A stretch of DNA of 64,000 nucleotides from Bacteroidota bacterium (GCA_026391805.1 JAPLDJ010000024.1:296014-360013); one strand, 5' to 3'; positions 35,402 through 43,999 are shown, counted from the stretch's first letter. Made by a program: numbers and translations. The notes: generated by a model from the sequence alone, not told the origin.

Positions 35402-35887
35402 ATGAAAACAAACCAGATTAAATTACTTGTCACGGTTTTCTTATGCCTCGGACTGATGCAGGCCTGGGCGCAAAAAGACGTGATGGCTGCGGGTGGTAAC
35501 GCCACAGGCAGCGGAGGTAGTGCGAGCTACTCAGTCGGGCAGGTTGTCTATACTACGGCAACCGGAACAAACGGATCAGCAAACCAGGGCGTTCAGCAGC
35601 CTTATGAGATCTTTATAGTCGGCATTGATAATAACCCTGGCGTTAATCTGCAACTTACGGTTTATCCGAATCCGGCTTCTGTACAAGTGACCCTGAACAT
35701 CGGCAGGATGAATTCCGAAAACATGGATTACCGGCTCTATGATTTCATGGGTAAGTTGTTGGATTCTCAAAAGATCCGGACGGAACTTACGGAGATTCCA
35801 ATGGCGAATTTTCCTGTAGGCACCTATTTGTTAAAAGTTCTTGACGGTCAGTCCCTGCTTCGAACCTTTAAAATAATTAAAAATTAA
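35402..35887 (+). CDS. Small T9SS type A sorting-domain protein
   Basis: This is a 161-residue protein from the ATG at 35402; an upstream in-frame ATG at 35375 would break the signal peptide. The signal ends near AWA|QKDVMAAGG. A Gly/Ser/Ala-rich segment follows (GGNATGSGGSASYSVGQVVYT), a pattern seen in many small Bacteroidota exported proteins. The C-terminal sorting domain begins LTVYPNPASVQVTLNIG and ends FPVGTYLLKVLDGQSLLRTFKIIKN. The sequence between the signal and the sorting domain is too short for an enzyme. It is 67 bases upstream of the large repeat protein and may form a surface pair with it. Confidence 0.88.
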   Translation: MKTNQIKLLVTVFLCLGLMQAWAQKDVMAAGGNATGSGGSASYSVGQVVYTTATGTNGSANQGVQQPYEIFIVGIDNNPGVNLQLTVYPNPASVQVTLNIGRMNSENMDYRLYDFMGKLLDSQKIRTELTEIPMANFPVGTYLLKVLDGQSLLRTFKIIKN

Positions 35888-35954
35888 TTTCCGGATTGAA
35901 GCTATTTAAAAATTATCCAGTACAATTCATTTAAAATAAACAAACATTACAATC

Positions 35955-38666
35955 ATGAAAACAAAATCAATTTACTCAATAATCGTGGCACTGATAGTTC
36001 TGATGTCACTCTCATTTATGTCTGTTTCAATGGCTCAGTCACCCGATAAGATGACCTACCAGAGTGTGATCCGGAATACAACCGGAAATTTGATTGCCAA
36101 CCAGGCTGTAGGCATCAAAATCAGCATCCTGCAGGGAGCACCGGGCGGAACTGTAGTATTTGCTGAAACGTTTACCCCCACAACGAATGCCAGCGGACTG
36201 GTCAGTCTCGAAATCGGCACCGGAACATTGATTTCCGGATCGATTGCAGCCATTGACTGGTCAGTTGGTCCCTATTTTCTGAAAACAGAGGTTGATCCTG
36301 CCGGAGGCACCACTTATACCATTTCTTCCGTTACGCAGTTTTTAAGTGTACCCTACGCTTTATATGCAGCAAAAGCCGGTGCAGCAGCAGGAGCAGCAGG
36401 AGGCGACCTGAATGGCAATTATCCTAATCCGACGGTTGTTGGCATTCAGTCGAAGCCTGTTTCGGTTACCCCTCCTTCAGTTGATCAGGTTCTGGTTTGG
36501 GACGGCGTTAACTGGACTCCGGGAGCAAATGTAAGCGGGGCTGCAAGCGGTGACCTTTCTGGTACCTATCCGGGCCCAACAGTCGTAAAACTCCAGACAT
36601 TGCCTGTTTCTGCAGCAGTACCTGCTACCAATGACGCTCTTGTATGGAACGGCGCCGCATGGGCACCCATGGCAAATGTTTCCGGTGCTGCAGGTGGTGA
36701 CCTTTTAGGTTCCTATCCGAATCCGACAGTCGTCGGAATTCGGACAAGGCCTGTTTCTGCTACTGCTCCCAATGTCAACGACGTTTATCAATGGAATGGG
36801 GCTCAATGGGCTCCCGTTGCTTCCGGCAGTTTGGGAAGCAATTACTGGACATTGAATGGGACCAACCAGATCTACAACAATAATTCCGGCGGACTGGTCG
36901 GGATTGGAACCAATGCACCTACCTACAAACTTGATGTATTGCATGGTGGGTCAACAGGTGCCCACATTGCTTCTACCAGTGGTTTTTCTACTGTGGATAT
37001 TGACGCCTTTAGTGGTGATGCCGCCCTGCGTTTACAAAAAGCAGGAGTCGGCCAGTGGAATATCCGCAACCGCCCTGCTGATAACTATCTTGAATTTTTT
37101 GAATTGGGTGGAGGCGGCAGCCGCATGGTCATCCAGGATGCAACCGGATTTGTGGGTATCGGTGCTACTGCAAGCATTTCCCCGGCTTATCAGTTGGATG
37201 TGACGCATGGTGGGGCAACAGGTATCCGCAGCAAATCTGACGCTTCTTTTTCTGTCGTGGATATTGACGCTTTCAGCGGTGATGCCGCCCTGCGTTTCCA
37301 GAAAGCAGGAGTAGGGCAGTGGAATACCCGCAACCGCCCTGCTGATAATTATTATGAGATCTTTGAACTGGGTGGGGGCGGAAGCCGTTTTGTCATCCAG
37401 GATGCAACCGGTTTTGTTGGCATCGGGGCTACTGCAACTGTTGCTCCTGCTTATCAGCTGGATGTGACCCATGGTGGCGCAACCGGTATCCGCAGCAAAT
37501 CTGACGCTTCTTTCTCTGTTGTGGATATAGATGCGTTCAGCGGTGATGCTGCCCTTCGTTTTCAGAAAGCCGGTGTTGGCCAGTGGAACATCCGCAACCG
37601 TCCCGCAGATGATTACCTTGAATTTTTTGAACTGGGTGGTGGCGGAAGCCGTATGGTTATCCAGGATGCTACCGGAAATGTGGGAATCGGCGAAACCTCA
37701 AATCCTGTCTACAGGCTGGATGTGTTACATGGCGGTGCCACTGGTATCAGAAGCCGTTCCAGCAGCAGCTTCTCTGTCGTGGATATTGACGGACAGAGCG
37801 GGGATGCAGCATTGCGTTTCATAAGGGCCGGCGTCAACCAGTGGAACATCCGAAACAACCCTGCTAACGATGATCTTCAATTCTTTGAACTCGGCGGTGG
37901 CGGAGAAAGAATGAGGATCGAAAATACCACCGGCAAAGTATGGGTTGACGGAGACTTTACCGTGGTGGGTATAAAAGCGTTTACTATGGATCACCCGCTT
38001 GATCCGGCAAATAAAACCCTGATGCACGCAGCTGCTGAAAGTAATGAAGTGATAAACTTCTACAGCGGAAATGCTGTCACGGATGCAAACGGAAAAACCA
38101 TTGTTCATCTCCCCGATTATTTCGAAGCCATCAACAAGGATTTCCGTTATCAGCTAACGGTGATTGGCGTTTTCGCCCAGGCCATTGTCAGCAGGGAAGT
38201 GAGCAATAATGCGTTTGAAATTTCGACCAGCCTGCCCAACGTAAAAGTAAGCTGGGAGGTGAAGGGAGTGCGCAATGATGCTCACATGCGGCAAAATCCG
38301 TTCGTGGCAGAGCAGGAAAAGTCTGCTTCACAGAAAGGAAAATACATCGACCCATCGGCATATAACCAGCCGGAAAGCAAAAGGGTAAGTTTTGCCGTAG
38401 ATGCATCCGGGGTTTCTTCCCTCGACTATGTTGCCCCTGTTCAGGAGAAGAAAGATGTTGCAGCTAACGGCGGCAGTCTCGATCCGGTTGTGATTCCGGC
38501 AGCTAAATCAGCTCCCGCTAATTCCGGCGGAAGTCTTGACCCGGTGATTGCTCCCAAAGGTAAAACTGGTCCTGTTGACCGAAGCGGCAGTGTTGCGGAT
38601 GTGGCTCCGGCTGCTCAGCTAACAGCACCTGCAAAACCTGTTGATAAAAGCAGTAAGGACAAATAA
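35955..38666 (+). CDS. Large exported tandem-repeat protein
   Basis: The 903-residue product has a signal peptide (cut near MAQ|SPDKM) and an N-terminal domain (MTYQSVIRN...YALYAAKAG) common in Bacteroidota fibre-like proteins. It then has three 49-residue repeats: GGDLNGNYPNPTVVG and relatives, with the Asp of each unit at 151, 200 and 249. Four repeats of 86-88 residues follow, beginning YKLDV/YQLDV/YRLDV at 324, 412, 500 and 586, each with DAALR, GQWN or NQWN, and FELGGGG. Residues about 675-790 form a conserved end domain (HPLDPANKTLMHAA...VSWEVKGVR). The tail is Pro/Ala/Lys-rich with GGSLDPV twice. No enzyme motif or type A sorting domain is visible. A trimeric fibre or adhesin role is inferred. 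Confidence 0.85.
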   Translation: MKTKSIYSIIVALIVLMSLSFMSVSMAQSPDKMTYQSVIRNTTGNLIANQAVGIKISILQGAPGGTVVFAETFTPTTNASGLVSLEIGTGTLISGSIAAIDWSVGPYFLKTEVDPAGGTTYTISSVTQFLSVPYALYAAKAGAAAGAAGGDLNGNYPNPTVVGIQSKPVSVTPPSVDQVLVWDGVNWTPGANVSGAASGDLSGTYPGPTVVKLQTLPVSAAVPATNDALVWNGAAWAPMANVSGAAGGDLLGSYPNPTVVGIRTRPVSATAPNVNDVYQWNGAQWAPVASGSLGSNYWTLNGTNQIYNNNSGGLVGIGTNAPTYKLDVLHGGSTGAHIASTSGFSTVDIDAFSGDAALRLQKAGVGQWNIRNRPADNYLEFFELGGGGSRMVIQDATGFVGIGATASISPAYQLDVTHGGATGIRSKSDASFSVVDIDAFSGDAALRFQKAGVGQWNTRNRPADNYYEIFELGGGGSRFVIQDATGFVGIGATATVAPAYQLDVTHGGATGIRSKSDASFSVVDIDAFSGDAALRFQKAGVGQWNIRNRPADDYLEFFELGGGGSRMVIQDATGNVGIGETSNPVYRLDVLHGGATGIRSRSSSSFSVVDIDGQSGDAALRFIRAGVNQWNIRNNPANDDLQFFELGGGGERMRIENTTGKVWVDGDFTVVGIKAFTMDHPLDPANKTLMHAAAESNEVINFYSGNAVTDANGKTIVHLPDYFEAINKDFRYQLTVIGVFAQAIVSREVSNNAFEISTSLPNVKVSWEVKGVRNDAHMRQNPFVAEQEKSASQKGKYIDPSAYNQPESKRVSFAVDASGVSSLDYVAPVQEKKDVAANGGSLDPVVIPAAKSAPANSGGSLDPVIAPKGKTGPVDRSGSVADVAPAAQLTAPAKPVDKSSKDK

Positions 38667-38684
38667 CCGGATTGATTAAATGAC

Positions 38685-38724
38685 AAAAAAAAGAAGCCGT
38701 CCAGGTAGGTCGGCTTCTTTTTTT
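38685..38724. terminator. Bidirectional terminator between the repeat protein and korB
   Basis: A stem AAGAAGCCG/CGGCTTCTT with an 11-base loop is flanked by A-runs on the left and T-runs on the right. It can end both the plus-strand repeat-protein message and the converging korAB message. Confidence 0.88.
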
Positions 38725-38740
38725 GTTTCTCTTCGGTCTG

Positions 38741-39778
38741 TCAGATCTCCCAGGTATCTCCCGAGTTCAGCAGATCATCCACACATTTGATCTTGGAGGT
38801 CTCTTTCGCATATTTGATCTGTTCTTCCACAAGGTCATCGTATGTCGGGAACATGGCTGAACGGATCACCCCGAAAACCATGGGGAAATGAGGCGGTGCC
38901 AGTTTCGCAAGCATCATGTGAATTCCCGGGTCCTGGCTGTACTGATCATGAACAAGAATATCATCAAGGGTGATACCGTTTTTCCCGATTTCAACAACCT
39001 CGAGACGGGTATCTTTCAGCCTCAGGCCTTTTTCATGGTTCTTTCCGAATAACATCGGTTCGCCGTTTTTCAGGACCAGCATGTTTTCATCCTTAACCTC
39101 TTTACCGATCACATCGCTGTGAGCCTTGTCGGCAAAGATGATGCAATTCTGCATGATCTCAATGATGGAAGTGCCATCGTGCCGTGCAGCCTCGAACATG
39201 GCTTCTGTCATCAGGTTGATGTTGTTGTCCGGGACCCGTGCAAAGAACGTTCCCTGGGCGCCAAGAACGAGTTCCCCAACGGTAAACGGATGTTCAATCG
39301 TGCCCTGGGGAGAGGTTTTGGTCACTTTCCCCATCGGTGTGGTCGGTGAATATTGCCCCTTGGTCAGACCATAAATCTGGTTATTGAAAAGCAGAATATT
39401 CACATCCACATTCCTGCGGATGATATGAATGAAATGATTTCCGCCGATGGCCAGTGAATCCCCGTCGCCGGTGGCGATCCAGGTGCTGAGCTTTGGGTTG
39501 GCAATCTTAACGCCGGTGCCGATGGCAGCCGCCCGTCCGTGGATCCCATGTATACCGTATGTGTTAACGTAATAGGGGAACCTTGAAGAGCATCCAATGC
39601 CGGACACCATGCAGAAATTCTCTTTCTTGTACCCGATCTTCGGGAAAACCCGCTCCACTGCGCTGAGGATGGCATGTGCACCGCAACCGGGGCACCATTT
39701 TACCATTTGGTCGCTTTCAAAATCCGTTTTGGATAGCTGAACGTTTGAACGTTCAACAGTCATATTTGTGAAATCCAT
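38741..39778 (-). CDS. korB: 2-oxoglutarate:ferredoxin oxidoreductase, beta subunit
   Basis: KorB holds the thiamine diphosphate and Fe-S cluster that pass electrons from 2-oxoglutarate to ferredoxin. The 345-residue protein has cluster ligands C29 and C32 in KWCPGCGAH, and further cysteines at 56 and 63 (CMVSGIGC). The ThDP region is TGDGDSLAIGGNHFIHIIRRN with NNQIYGLTKGQYSPT. Substrate choice between 2-oxoglutarate and other 2-oxoacids is inferred from the family and pairing with KorA. It follows korA by one base and is co-transcribed. A bidirectional terminator lies just downstream. Confidence 0.92.
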   Translation of the reverse strand: MDFTNMTVERSNVQLSKTDFESDQMVKWCPGCGAHAILSAVERVFPKIGYKKENFCMVSGIGCSSRFPYYVNTYGIHGIHGRAAAIGTGVKIANPKLSTWIATGDGDSLAIGGNHFIHIIRRNVDVNILLFNNQIYGLTKGQYSPTTPMGKVTKTSPQGTIEHPFTVGELVLGAQGTFFARVPDNNINLMTEAMFEAARHDGTSIIEIMQNCIIFADKAHSDVIGKEVKDENMLVLKNGEPMLFGKNHEKGLRLKDTRLEVVEIGKNGITLDDILVHDQYSQDPGIHMMLAKLAPPHFPMVFGVIRSAMFPTYDDLVEEQIKYAKETSKIKCVDDLLNSGDTWEI

Positions 39779-39779
39779 A

Positions 39780-41630
39780 TTATTTTTCCTCCAGGAGTTG
39801 GTGAAATTTATCGGTTAATTCGTTGATCATGAAAGGCAATCCCTGTACCTTGTTAAACTGGTGGTAACTCGTTGCCGGATGTTTCATTCTCAGGTAATTG
39901 ACAAACTGGCCGCTGTTAAGCTCGCATACCACGACCTTTTTAAAACCGGAAAGAACTTCGCCGGTGTTTTTGGGTAGCGGCATGATATGATGAAAATGTG
40001 CATGACTGACTGATTTGCCTTCGTCCTGCATCTGTTTTACTGCAGAATGGACAGCGCCAAAGGTGCCTCCCCAACTGACAACAAGCAGATCTCCGGTCGG
40101 AGCACCATCTATGGGCTGAGCTGGAATAAAATCGGCCACTTTTTCAACCTTTGCATTCCTGTAATCCACCATTTTCTGGTGATTTAAAGGATCGGTCGAA
40201 ACCGTTCCGATGATGTCTTCTTTCTCAAGTCCGCCAATCCTGTGACGCAACCCTTCGGTACCGGGGAGCGCCCATTTGCGCACCAGTGTTTCGGGATCCC
40301 TGCGGTAGGGCTTGTAATCCGGATCGTTGGCCTCGGCAATCGGTGGATTGATGGCAGGCATGTCAGCCATCTTCGGGATCCTGAAAAGTGCAGATCCGAA
40401 GCCCAGGTATCCGTCGGTTAGAAGGATACAAGGTGTCATATGCTCAAGTGAGAGTTTAGCGGCTTCATAGGCGTAATAAAAACAATTTTCAGATGAAGAA
40501 GCGGCGATCACAATCACCGGGCATTCTCCATTTCTTCCGAAAAGAGCCTGGTACAGATCGGATTGTTCGGATTTGGTGGGAAGCCCTGTTGAAGGACCTC
40601 CACGCTGAACATTCACGATCACGAGCGGCAATTCTGTGATAACGGCAAGACCGATGGCTTCACTTTTCAGTGAAAGGCCGGGACCGGATGTTGTTGTGCA
40701 GGCCAGTGATCCCGTGTAACTTGCCCCGATGGCCGAACAAATCCCGGCAATCTCATCTTCAGCCTGAAATACCTTTGCTCCCAAAGATTTATGTTTCGAA
40801 AGCTCCATCAGGATCTCTGTCGCCGGGGTAATCGGATATGATCCCAGGAACAATGGCCGTCCAGATTTTTCAGAGGCTGCCAGCAATCCCCATGCGGTGG
40901 CAACATTTCCCGTGATATTCCGGTAACGGCCCTTCTCCATTTTTGCAGGAGAAACCTGGATCACCGACTCAAGGGCTTCTATAGTATCTGCATAATTGAA
41001 TCCCTGCTGGAGAACCACTTTGTTAATTTCGATCAGCTCGGGCTTTTTCTTGAACCGCTTCTCAAAATACTTGAAGGAGCTCTTCAGGTCACGGTTGAAA
41101 ATATAATAAAGCATGCCAAGCGCAAACATATTCTTCGAACGTTCTGCGGTCTTGTTATCCACGCCCATATCCTTGAGGCTCTCTTTCGTAAGGGTCGTGA
41201 TCGGCGCCTTGATCATGTTATAACTATCGAGCGAACGATCGGTCAGGGGATCTTGTTTGTAACCGGCCTTCTCAATGGCTTTATCGTCAAAGGCATCTGT
41301 GTCGGTAAGGATGGTAGCCCCTTTCTTGGCCCACTTCAGGTTCGATTTCAGGGAAGCAGGGTTCATGGCGATCAGCACATCCACCAGGTCGCCGGTGGTA
41401 TAGATCTTTGAACTACCCATGTGCATCTGGAAACCGGATACACCGGCAATGGTGTTCTGGGGGGCCCGGATCTCTGCCGGGAAATCGGGGAATGTCGCAA
41501 GATCGTTTCCTGCAAGGGCGGCAACTTCCGAAAACATATCCCCGGTTAGCTGCATCCCGTCGCCGGAGTCGCCGACAAACTTAACAACGACCGACTCCCT
41601 TTCAACAACAGTTCTTTTTTTCTTAGCCAT
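39780..41630 (-). CDS. korA: 2-oxoglutarate:ferredoxin oxidoreductase, fused gamma-alpha subunit
   Basis: The ATG at 41630 (MAKKKRTVVERES) is chosen, giving 616 residues. The longer frame reaching 41753 runs through the promoter and has no family-like sequence. Residues about 10-190 are the gamma domain (VVVKFVGDSGDGMQLTGDMF...FPDFPAEIRAPQNTIAGVSGFQ). The alpha domain follows (GNVATAWGLLAASEKSGRPLFLGSYPITPATEIL...ACTTTSGPGLSLKSEAIGLA), and the C-terminal part is the transketolase-C-like region. The fusion of gamma to alpha is normal for this KOR type in Bacteroidota. It shares a divergent control region with the ferredoxin at 41927, its likely electron acceptor. Confidence 0.93.
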   Translation of the reverse strand: MAKKKRTVVERESVVVKFVGDSGDGMQLTGDMFSEVAALAGNDLATFPDFPAEIRAPQNTIAGVSGFQMHMGSSKIYTTGDLVDVLIAMNPASLKSNLKWAKKGATILTDTDAFDDKAIEKAGYKQDPLTDRSLDSYNMIKAPITTLTKESLKDMGVDNKTAERSKNMFALGMLYYIFNRDLKSSFKYFEKRFKKKPELIEINKVVLQQGFNYADTIEALESVIQVSPAKMEKGRYRNITGNVATAWGLLAASEKSGRPLFLGSYPITPATEILMELSKHKSLGAKVFQAEDEIAGICSAIGASYTGSLACTTTSGPGLSLKSEAIGLAVITELPLVIVNVQRGGPSTGLPTKSEQSDLYQALFGRNGECPVIVIAASSSENCFYYAYEAAKLSLEHMTPCILLTDGYLGFGSALFRIPKMADMPAINPPIAEANDPDYKPYRRDPETLVRKWALPGTEGLRHRIGGLEKEDIIGTVSTDPLNHQKMVDYRNAKVEKVADFIPAQPIDGAPTGDLLVVSWGGTFGAVHSAVKQMQDEGKSVSHAHFHHIMPLPKNTGEVLSGFKKVVVCELNSGQFVNYLRMKHPATSYHQFNKVQGLPFMINELTDKFHQLLEEK

Positions 41631-41653
41631 AATAAGATTGATTTTTAGAAGTG

Positions 41654-41682
41654 CAAAGGTACCAAATATCCTCGTTTGCAAA
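41654..41682 (-). promoter_or_regulatory. Promoter of korAB
   Basis: On the minus strand TTTG (41682-41679) and TACCTTTG (41661-41654) are 17 bases apart, 24 bases before the korA ATG. The extended korA frame would cover it, which supports the shorter start. Confidence 0.6.
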
Positions 41683-41779
41683 CCGGGAGGTTTGATTTTT
41701 TTCAACAGGATATTGCGAATGCCACTGGTGCCGGTTTCTTGTGAGTTCAGCATCCTTATTCCGAACCTTACCGTTCCTT

Positions 41780-41821
41780 ATGACATATGACATATGACGT
41801 ATGACGTGTGTCTTGTGACGT
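41780..41821. repeat. Heptad array between korA and the ferredoxin gene
   Basis: Six in-phase units: ATGACAT twice, ATGACGT twice, GTGTCTT and GTGACGT. They lie in the shared control region of the two divergent genes. The unit sequence differs from the stop-codon arrays, but the period is the same. Confidence 0.85.
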
Positions 41822-41835
41822 GTACCGCAAAACAA

Positions 41836-41864
41836 TTTGGATATTTAAAAAAAATGTATCTTTG
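41836..41864 (+). promoter_or_regulatory. Promoter of the 2x[4Fe-4S] ferredoxin gene
   Basis: TTTG at 41836-41839 and TATCTTTG at 41857-41864 are 17 bases apart. The arrangement mirrors the korA promoter on the other strand. Confidence 0.62.
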
Positions 41865-41891
41865 CACCGCACAAACGTATTTATTAACCAT

Positions 41892-41908
41892 GTCCGCCTT
41901 TTGCGGAC
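41892..41908 (+). promoter_or_regulatory. Hairpin in the ferredoxin mRNA leader
   Basis: GTCCGC and GCGGAC form a 6-bp G-C-rich stem with a 5-base loop. It lies 19 bases before the ferredoxin start and after the promoter, so it would be in the 5' leader. It could influence translation or mRNA stability. Confidence 0.4.
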
Positions 41909-41926
41909 CATCAAATCTAACAGATC

Positions 41927-42094
41927 ATGGCATATGTAATTAATGAAGATTGTACTGCTTGCGGGACTTGTCTTGATGAGTGCCCGGTGGAAGCCATTTC
42001 CGAAGGCGACATCTATAAGATCAATCCGGAACTTTGCACCGACTGTGCAGCCTGTGCAGATGTTTGCCCGGTGGAAGCAATTCACCCTGCATAA
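41927..42094 (+). CDS. 2x[4Fe-4S] ferredoxin, 55 residues
   Basis: This short gene codes a clostridial-type ferredoxin. It starts MAYVINEDCTACGTCLDECP and has two complete cluster motifs: C9, C12, C15, C19 and C37, C40, C43, C47, each followed by Pro. It is a soluble low-potential electron carrier. It is transcribed away from korA from a shared control region with two strong promoters. This makes it the likely acceptor for electrons from 2-oxoglutarate oxidation. A terminator follows after 26 bases, so it is a single-gene unit. Confidence 0.95.
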   Translation: MAYVINEDCTACGTCLDECPVEAISEGDIYKINPELCTDCAACADVCPVEAIHPA

Positions 42095-42120
42095 CCCGGC
42101 AGTACAAGACTGATAATTTA

Positions 42121-42151
42121 AGAGGGCATCACACCGGTGCCCTCTTTTTTT
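42121..42151 (+). terminator. Rho-independent terminator of the ferredoxin gene
   Basis: The stem AGAGGGCA/TGCCCTCT with a 9-base loop is followed by seven T. Confidence 0.9.
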
Positions 42152-42174
42152 GTGAAATTATCCGGTATTCTTTT

Positions 42175-42213
42175 CCCCTTCTCCTTCAGGAGAAGGGGTT
42201 AGGGGATGAGGTG
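42175..42213. repeat. CCTTCTCCTTCAGGAGAAGG palindromic repeat, copy 1
   Basis: A 24-bp near-perfect palindrome (42175-42198) is followed by GTTAGGGGATGAGGTG. A second copy with the same layout is at 50529-50565. Here it lies just beyond the lpxH stop; in the other copy it lies between bcp and the DUF2400 gene. Confidence 0.8.
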
Positions 42214-42218
42214 CGTTT

Positions 42219-42995
42219 TTATGAACTGAACTTCTCCAGCTTCATCTCCTCCCCGTCAAATACAGCATAGGTAAATTTGTTCAGCCAGTCGCCAAGGGTG
42301 ATCTGCCGGCATTTCTCAGTCAGTGGTATATCCGATGGGTAATGCCAATGACCATATACGAAATAGTCGATCGAAGGATTTGAGGCAAGCATCTCATGCG
42401 AATGCACGGATAGCCTTGAATCAATGAAATGTCGGTCACGCTCGGCGGTATCTCCTTTGATCATGTTCGCAAACCGGCTTTGCCTCGACCAGAAAAGGGC
42501 TATGCGGATCCCCAGGTCCGGATGGATCCACCGGAATAACCATTGGTTGATGCGGTTCGCAAAGACCATCTTGATGAATTTGTACCCGTGATCCCCCGGA
42601 CCCAGTCCGTCGCCATGGGCAAGATAAAATACCTTCCCGTTGAATTCATGGATCTCCGGGTCACGATGGATCTCGATATTAAGCTCTTTGTTGAGGTAAT
42701 CGAAGGCCCACATGTCATGATTGCCCCTGAACAGGTGCATCCCGATCCCCGAATCGGTGATCTCGGCGAGTTTCCCCAGCAGCCTGACATATCCGCGGGG
42801 GATCACCGTCTTATACTCGAACCAGAAATCAAACAGGTCGCCCATCAGGTAGATCTCCGATGCATCCTTACGGGCCATCTCCAGCCAGTCAACGAAAAGC
42901 TGCTCCCTGACGAGACTTGCGGCGCGGTCCGGGATCCCGAAATGAAAATCTGACGCGAAGTAGACCTTCTTTTGCATGAGGTTAATTTCAGCCAA
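42219..42995 (-). CDS. lpxH: UDP-2,3-diacylglucosamine diphosphatase, LpxH-like
   Basis: LpxH releases UMP from UDP-diacylglucosamine to give lipid X in lipid A synthesis. The 258-residue metallophosphoesterase has the full ligand set: DFHFG at 16-20, GDLFDFWFEY at 52-61, RGNHD at 90-94, AHGDGLG and YGHWH. The insertion and FDFWFEY segment match LpxH better than other calcineurin-like enzymes. M7 (MQKKVYFASDFHFG) is an equally good start. It acts at the cytoplasmic face of the inner membrane. No other lpx gene is in the window. Confidence 0.9.
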   Translation of the reverse strand: MAEINLMQKKVYFASDFHFGIPDRAASLVREQLFVDWLEMARKDASEIYLMGDLFDFWFEYKTVIPRGYVRLLGKLAEITDSGIGMHLFRGNHDMWAFDYLNKELNIEIHRDPEIHEFNGKVFYLAHGDGLGPGDHGYKFIKMVFANRINQWLFRWIHPDLGIRIALFWSRQSRFANMIKGDTAERDRHFIDSRLSVHSHEMLASNPSIDYFVYGHWHYPSDIPLTEKCRQITLGDWLNKFTYAVFDGEEMKLEKFSS

Positions 42996-43025
42996 ACTTA
43001 CAAATATTTCTGTTTCGTGCAGTGT

Positions 43026-43760
43026 TCAGTTTTTCTGAACAGTGCTTTTCTCCTCAATAAGTTTCATCCGTTTCAGATGAAAAAGTACATGTTTGTTCGC
43101 AGGATATTGTTTGTAAAGATCAGTCAGTTTCCTGTAATAATCCAGGTCCGGTTCCGGTGTCAGGACAGGTTTCAGCCCGATGGTATAGTTCAGCACCACC
43201 AGCGATGCAAGCGATTGCGGATGCAGGTCAATAAAATCCCGTTCGAGTTTTTTCTGATCCCCGGTGATCCTGGAAAATGCAGAATCAGCCTTCATCCCGA
43301 TCCGGAGGAAATCCTCGCTTCCTTCATGCTGTAGCAGGATTGCCTTCACCGAATCCACCCTTTCCTTATTACGGATTGACGCCCGGAAAAAGGTCTGGAG
43401 CAGTTCAGACCCTTCCGATCCCTCCAGGATAAAAGTTTCCGGCTTCTCACGAATGTCCCCTTTAATGGTCAGATGTTCTTTTGGTTCCATCAGCAGGATC
43501 ATCCGTTCACCATTCTTGAACTGAAGAAAATAAAACCCCGGCTGGTCACTCCTGCAGGAGAAAGAAATAATACCATCAGCACCGGTCTCTGCAGAATCAA
43601 GCGTGATGAATTCCCTGACATCCATTTCTCCGAAAACCACCTTTTCGCCATGAGAATTGGAGAACTGACCATGAATAGTGAATTCTTCTGCCCTTTTCCC
43701 GCGGCTGCAGGAAAATCCTAAAAGAATAATAAGAACTAAAAAACAGGTTGTTTGTCTCAT
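43026..43760 (-). CDS. Lipoprotein, DUF4369-like N-terminal domain
   Basis: The 244-residue product has a lipobox (LLGFSC, Cys at about 18). Its N-terminal beta-rich domain (FTIHGQFSNSHGEKVVFGEMD...IISFSCRSDQPGFYFLQF) resembles DUF4369, which often precedes thioredoxin domains in Bacteroidota. Here the thioredoxin-like domain and its CxxC are missing. The C-terminal half is helical and charged (ASIRNKERVDSVKAILLQHEG). It may therefore be a reduced member that has lost the redox module. It is 30 bases upstream of lpxH on the same strand. Function is unknown. Confidence 0.72.
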   Translation of the reverse strand: MRQTTCFLVLIILLGFSCSRGKRAEEFTIHGQFSNSHGEKVVFGEMDVREFITLDSAETGADGIISFSCRSDQPGFYFLQFKNGERMILLMEPKEHLTIKGDIREKPETFILEGSEGSELLQTFFRASIRNKERVDSVKAILLQHEGSEDFLRIGMKADSAFSRITGDQKKLERDFIDLHPQSLASLVVLNYTIGLKPVLTPEPDLDYYRKLTDLYKQYPANKHVLFHLKRMKLIEEKSTVQKN

Positions 43761-43802
43761 TTAACTATCAAATTTCCCTCTGTCAAGTTTATCCGTCCTC
43801 AA

Positions 43803-43957
43803 TGGGGGTGACTAAAAAGTACTTATTCGCCTTTGTGAAGCCCTTTGTGGCCTTTGTGGTTAAATTTTAAGTGATTGAACCACAAAGGACTCGAAGTTCA
43901 CACAAAGTCGCACAAAGGAAAATATTCAGCATACTTTTTATTTTTAGTCAACCCCCA
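43803..43957. repeat. 155-bp palindromic element with terminal inverted repeats
   Basis: The ends TGGGGGTGACTAAAA (43803-43817) and TTTTAGTCAACCCCCA (43942-43957) are inverted copies with one base difference. Inside, CTTTGTG and CTTTGTGG words on the left are answered by CCACAAAG and CACAAAG on the right. It has no ORF. It fills the gap 43761-43999. Confidence 0.75.
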
Positions 43958-43999
43958 GGGGCTGAGGTGCAAGGTTAAAACGTATAAAATGAATTTTGA

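Noticed and set aside
41631-41753. N-terminal extension of KorA to 41753
   Set aside because: The added residues do not resemble the family and would cover a good promoter. The ATG at 41630 gives the normal N-terminus.
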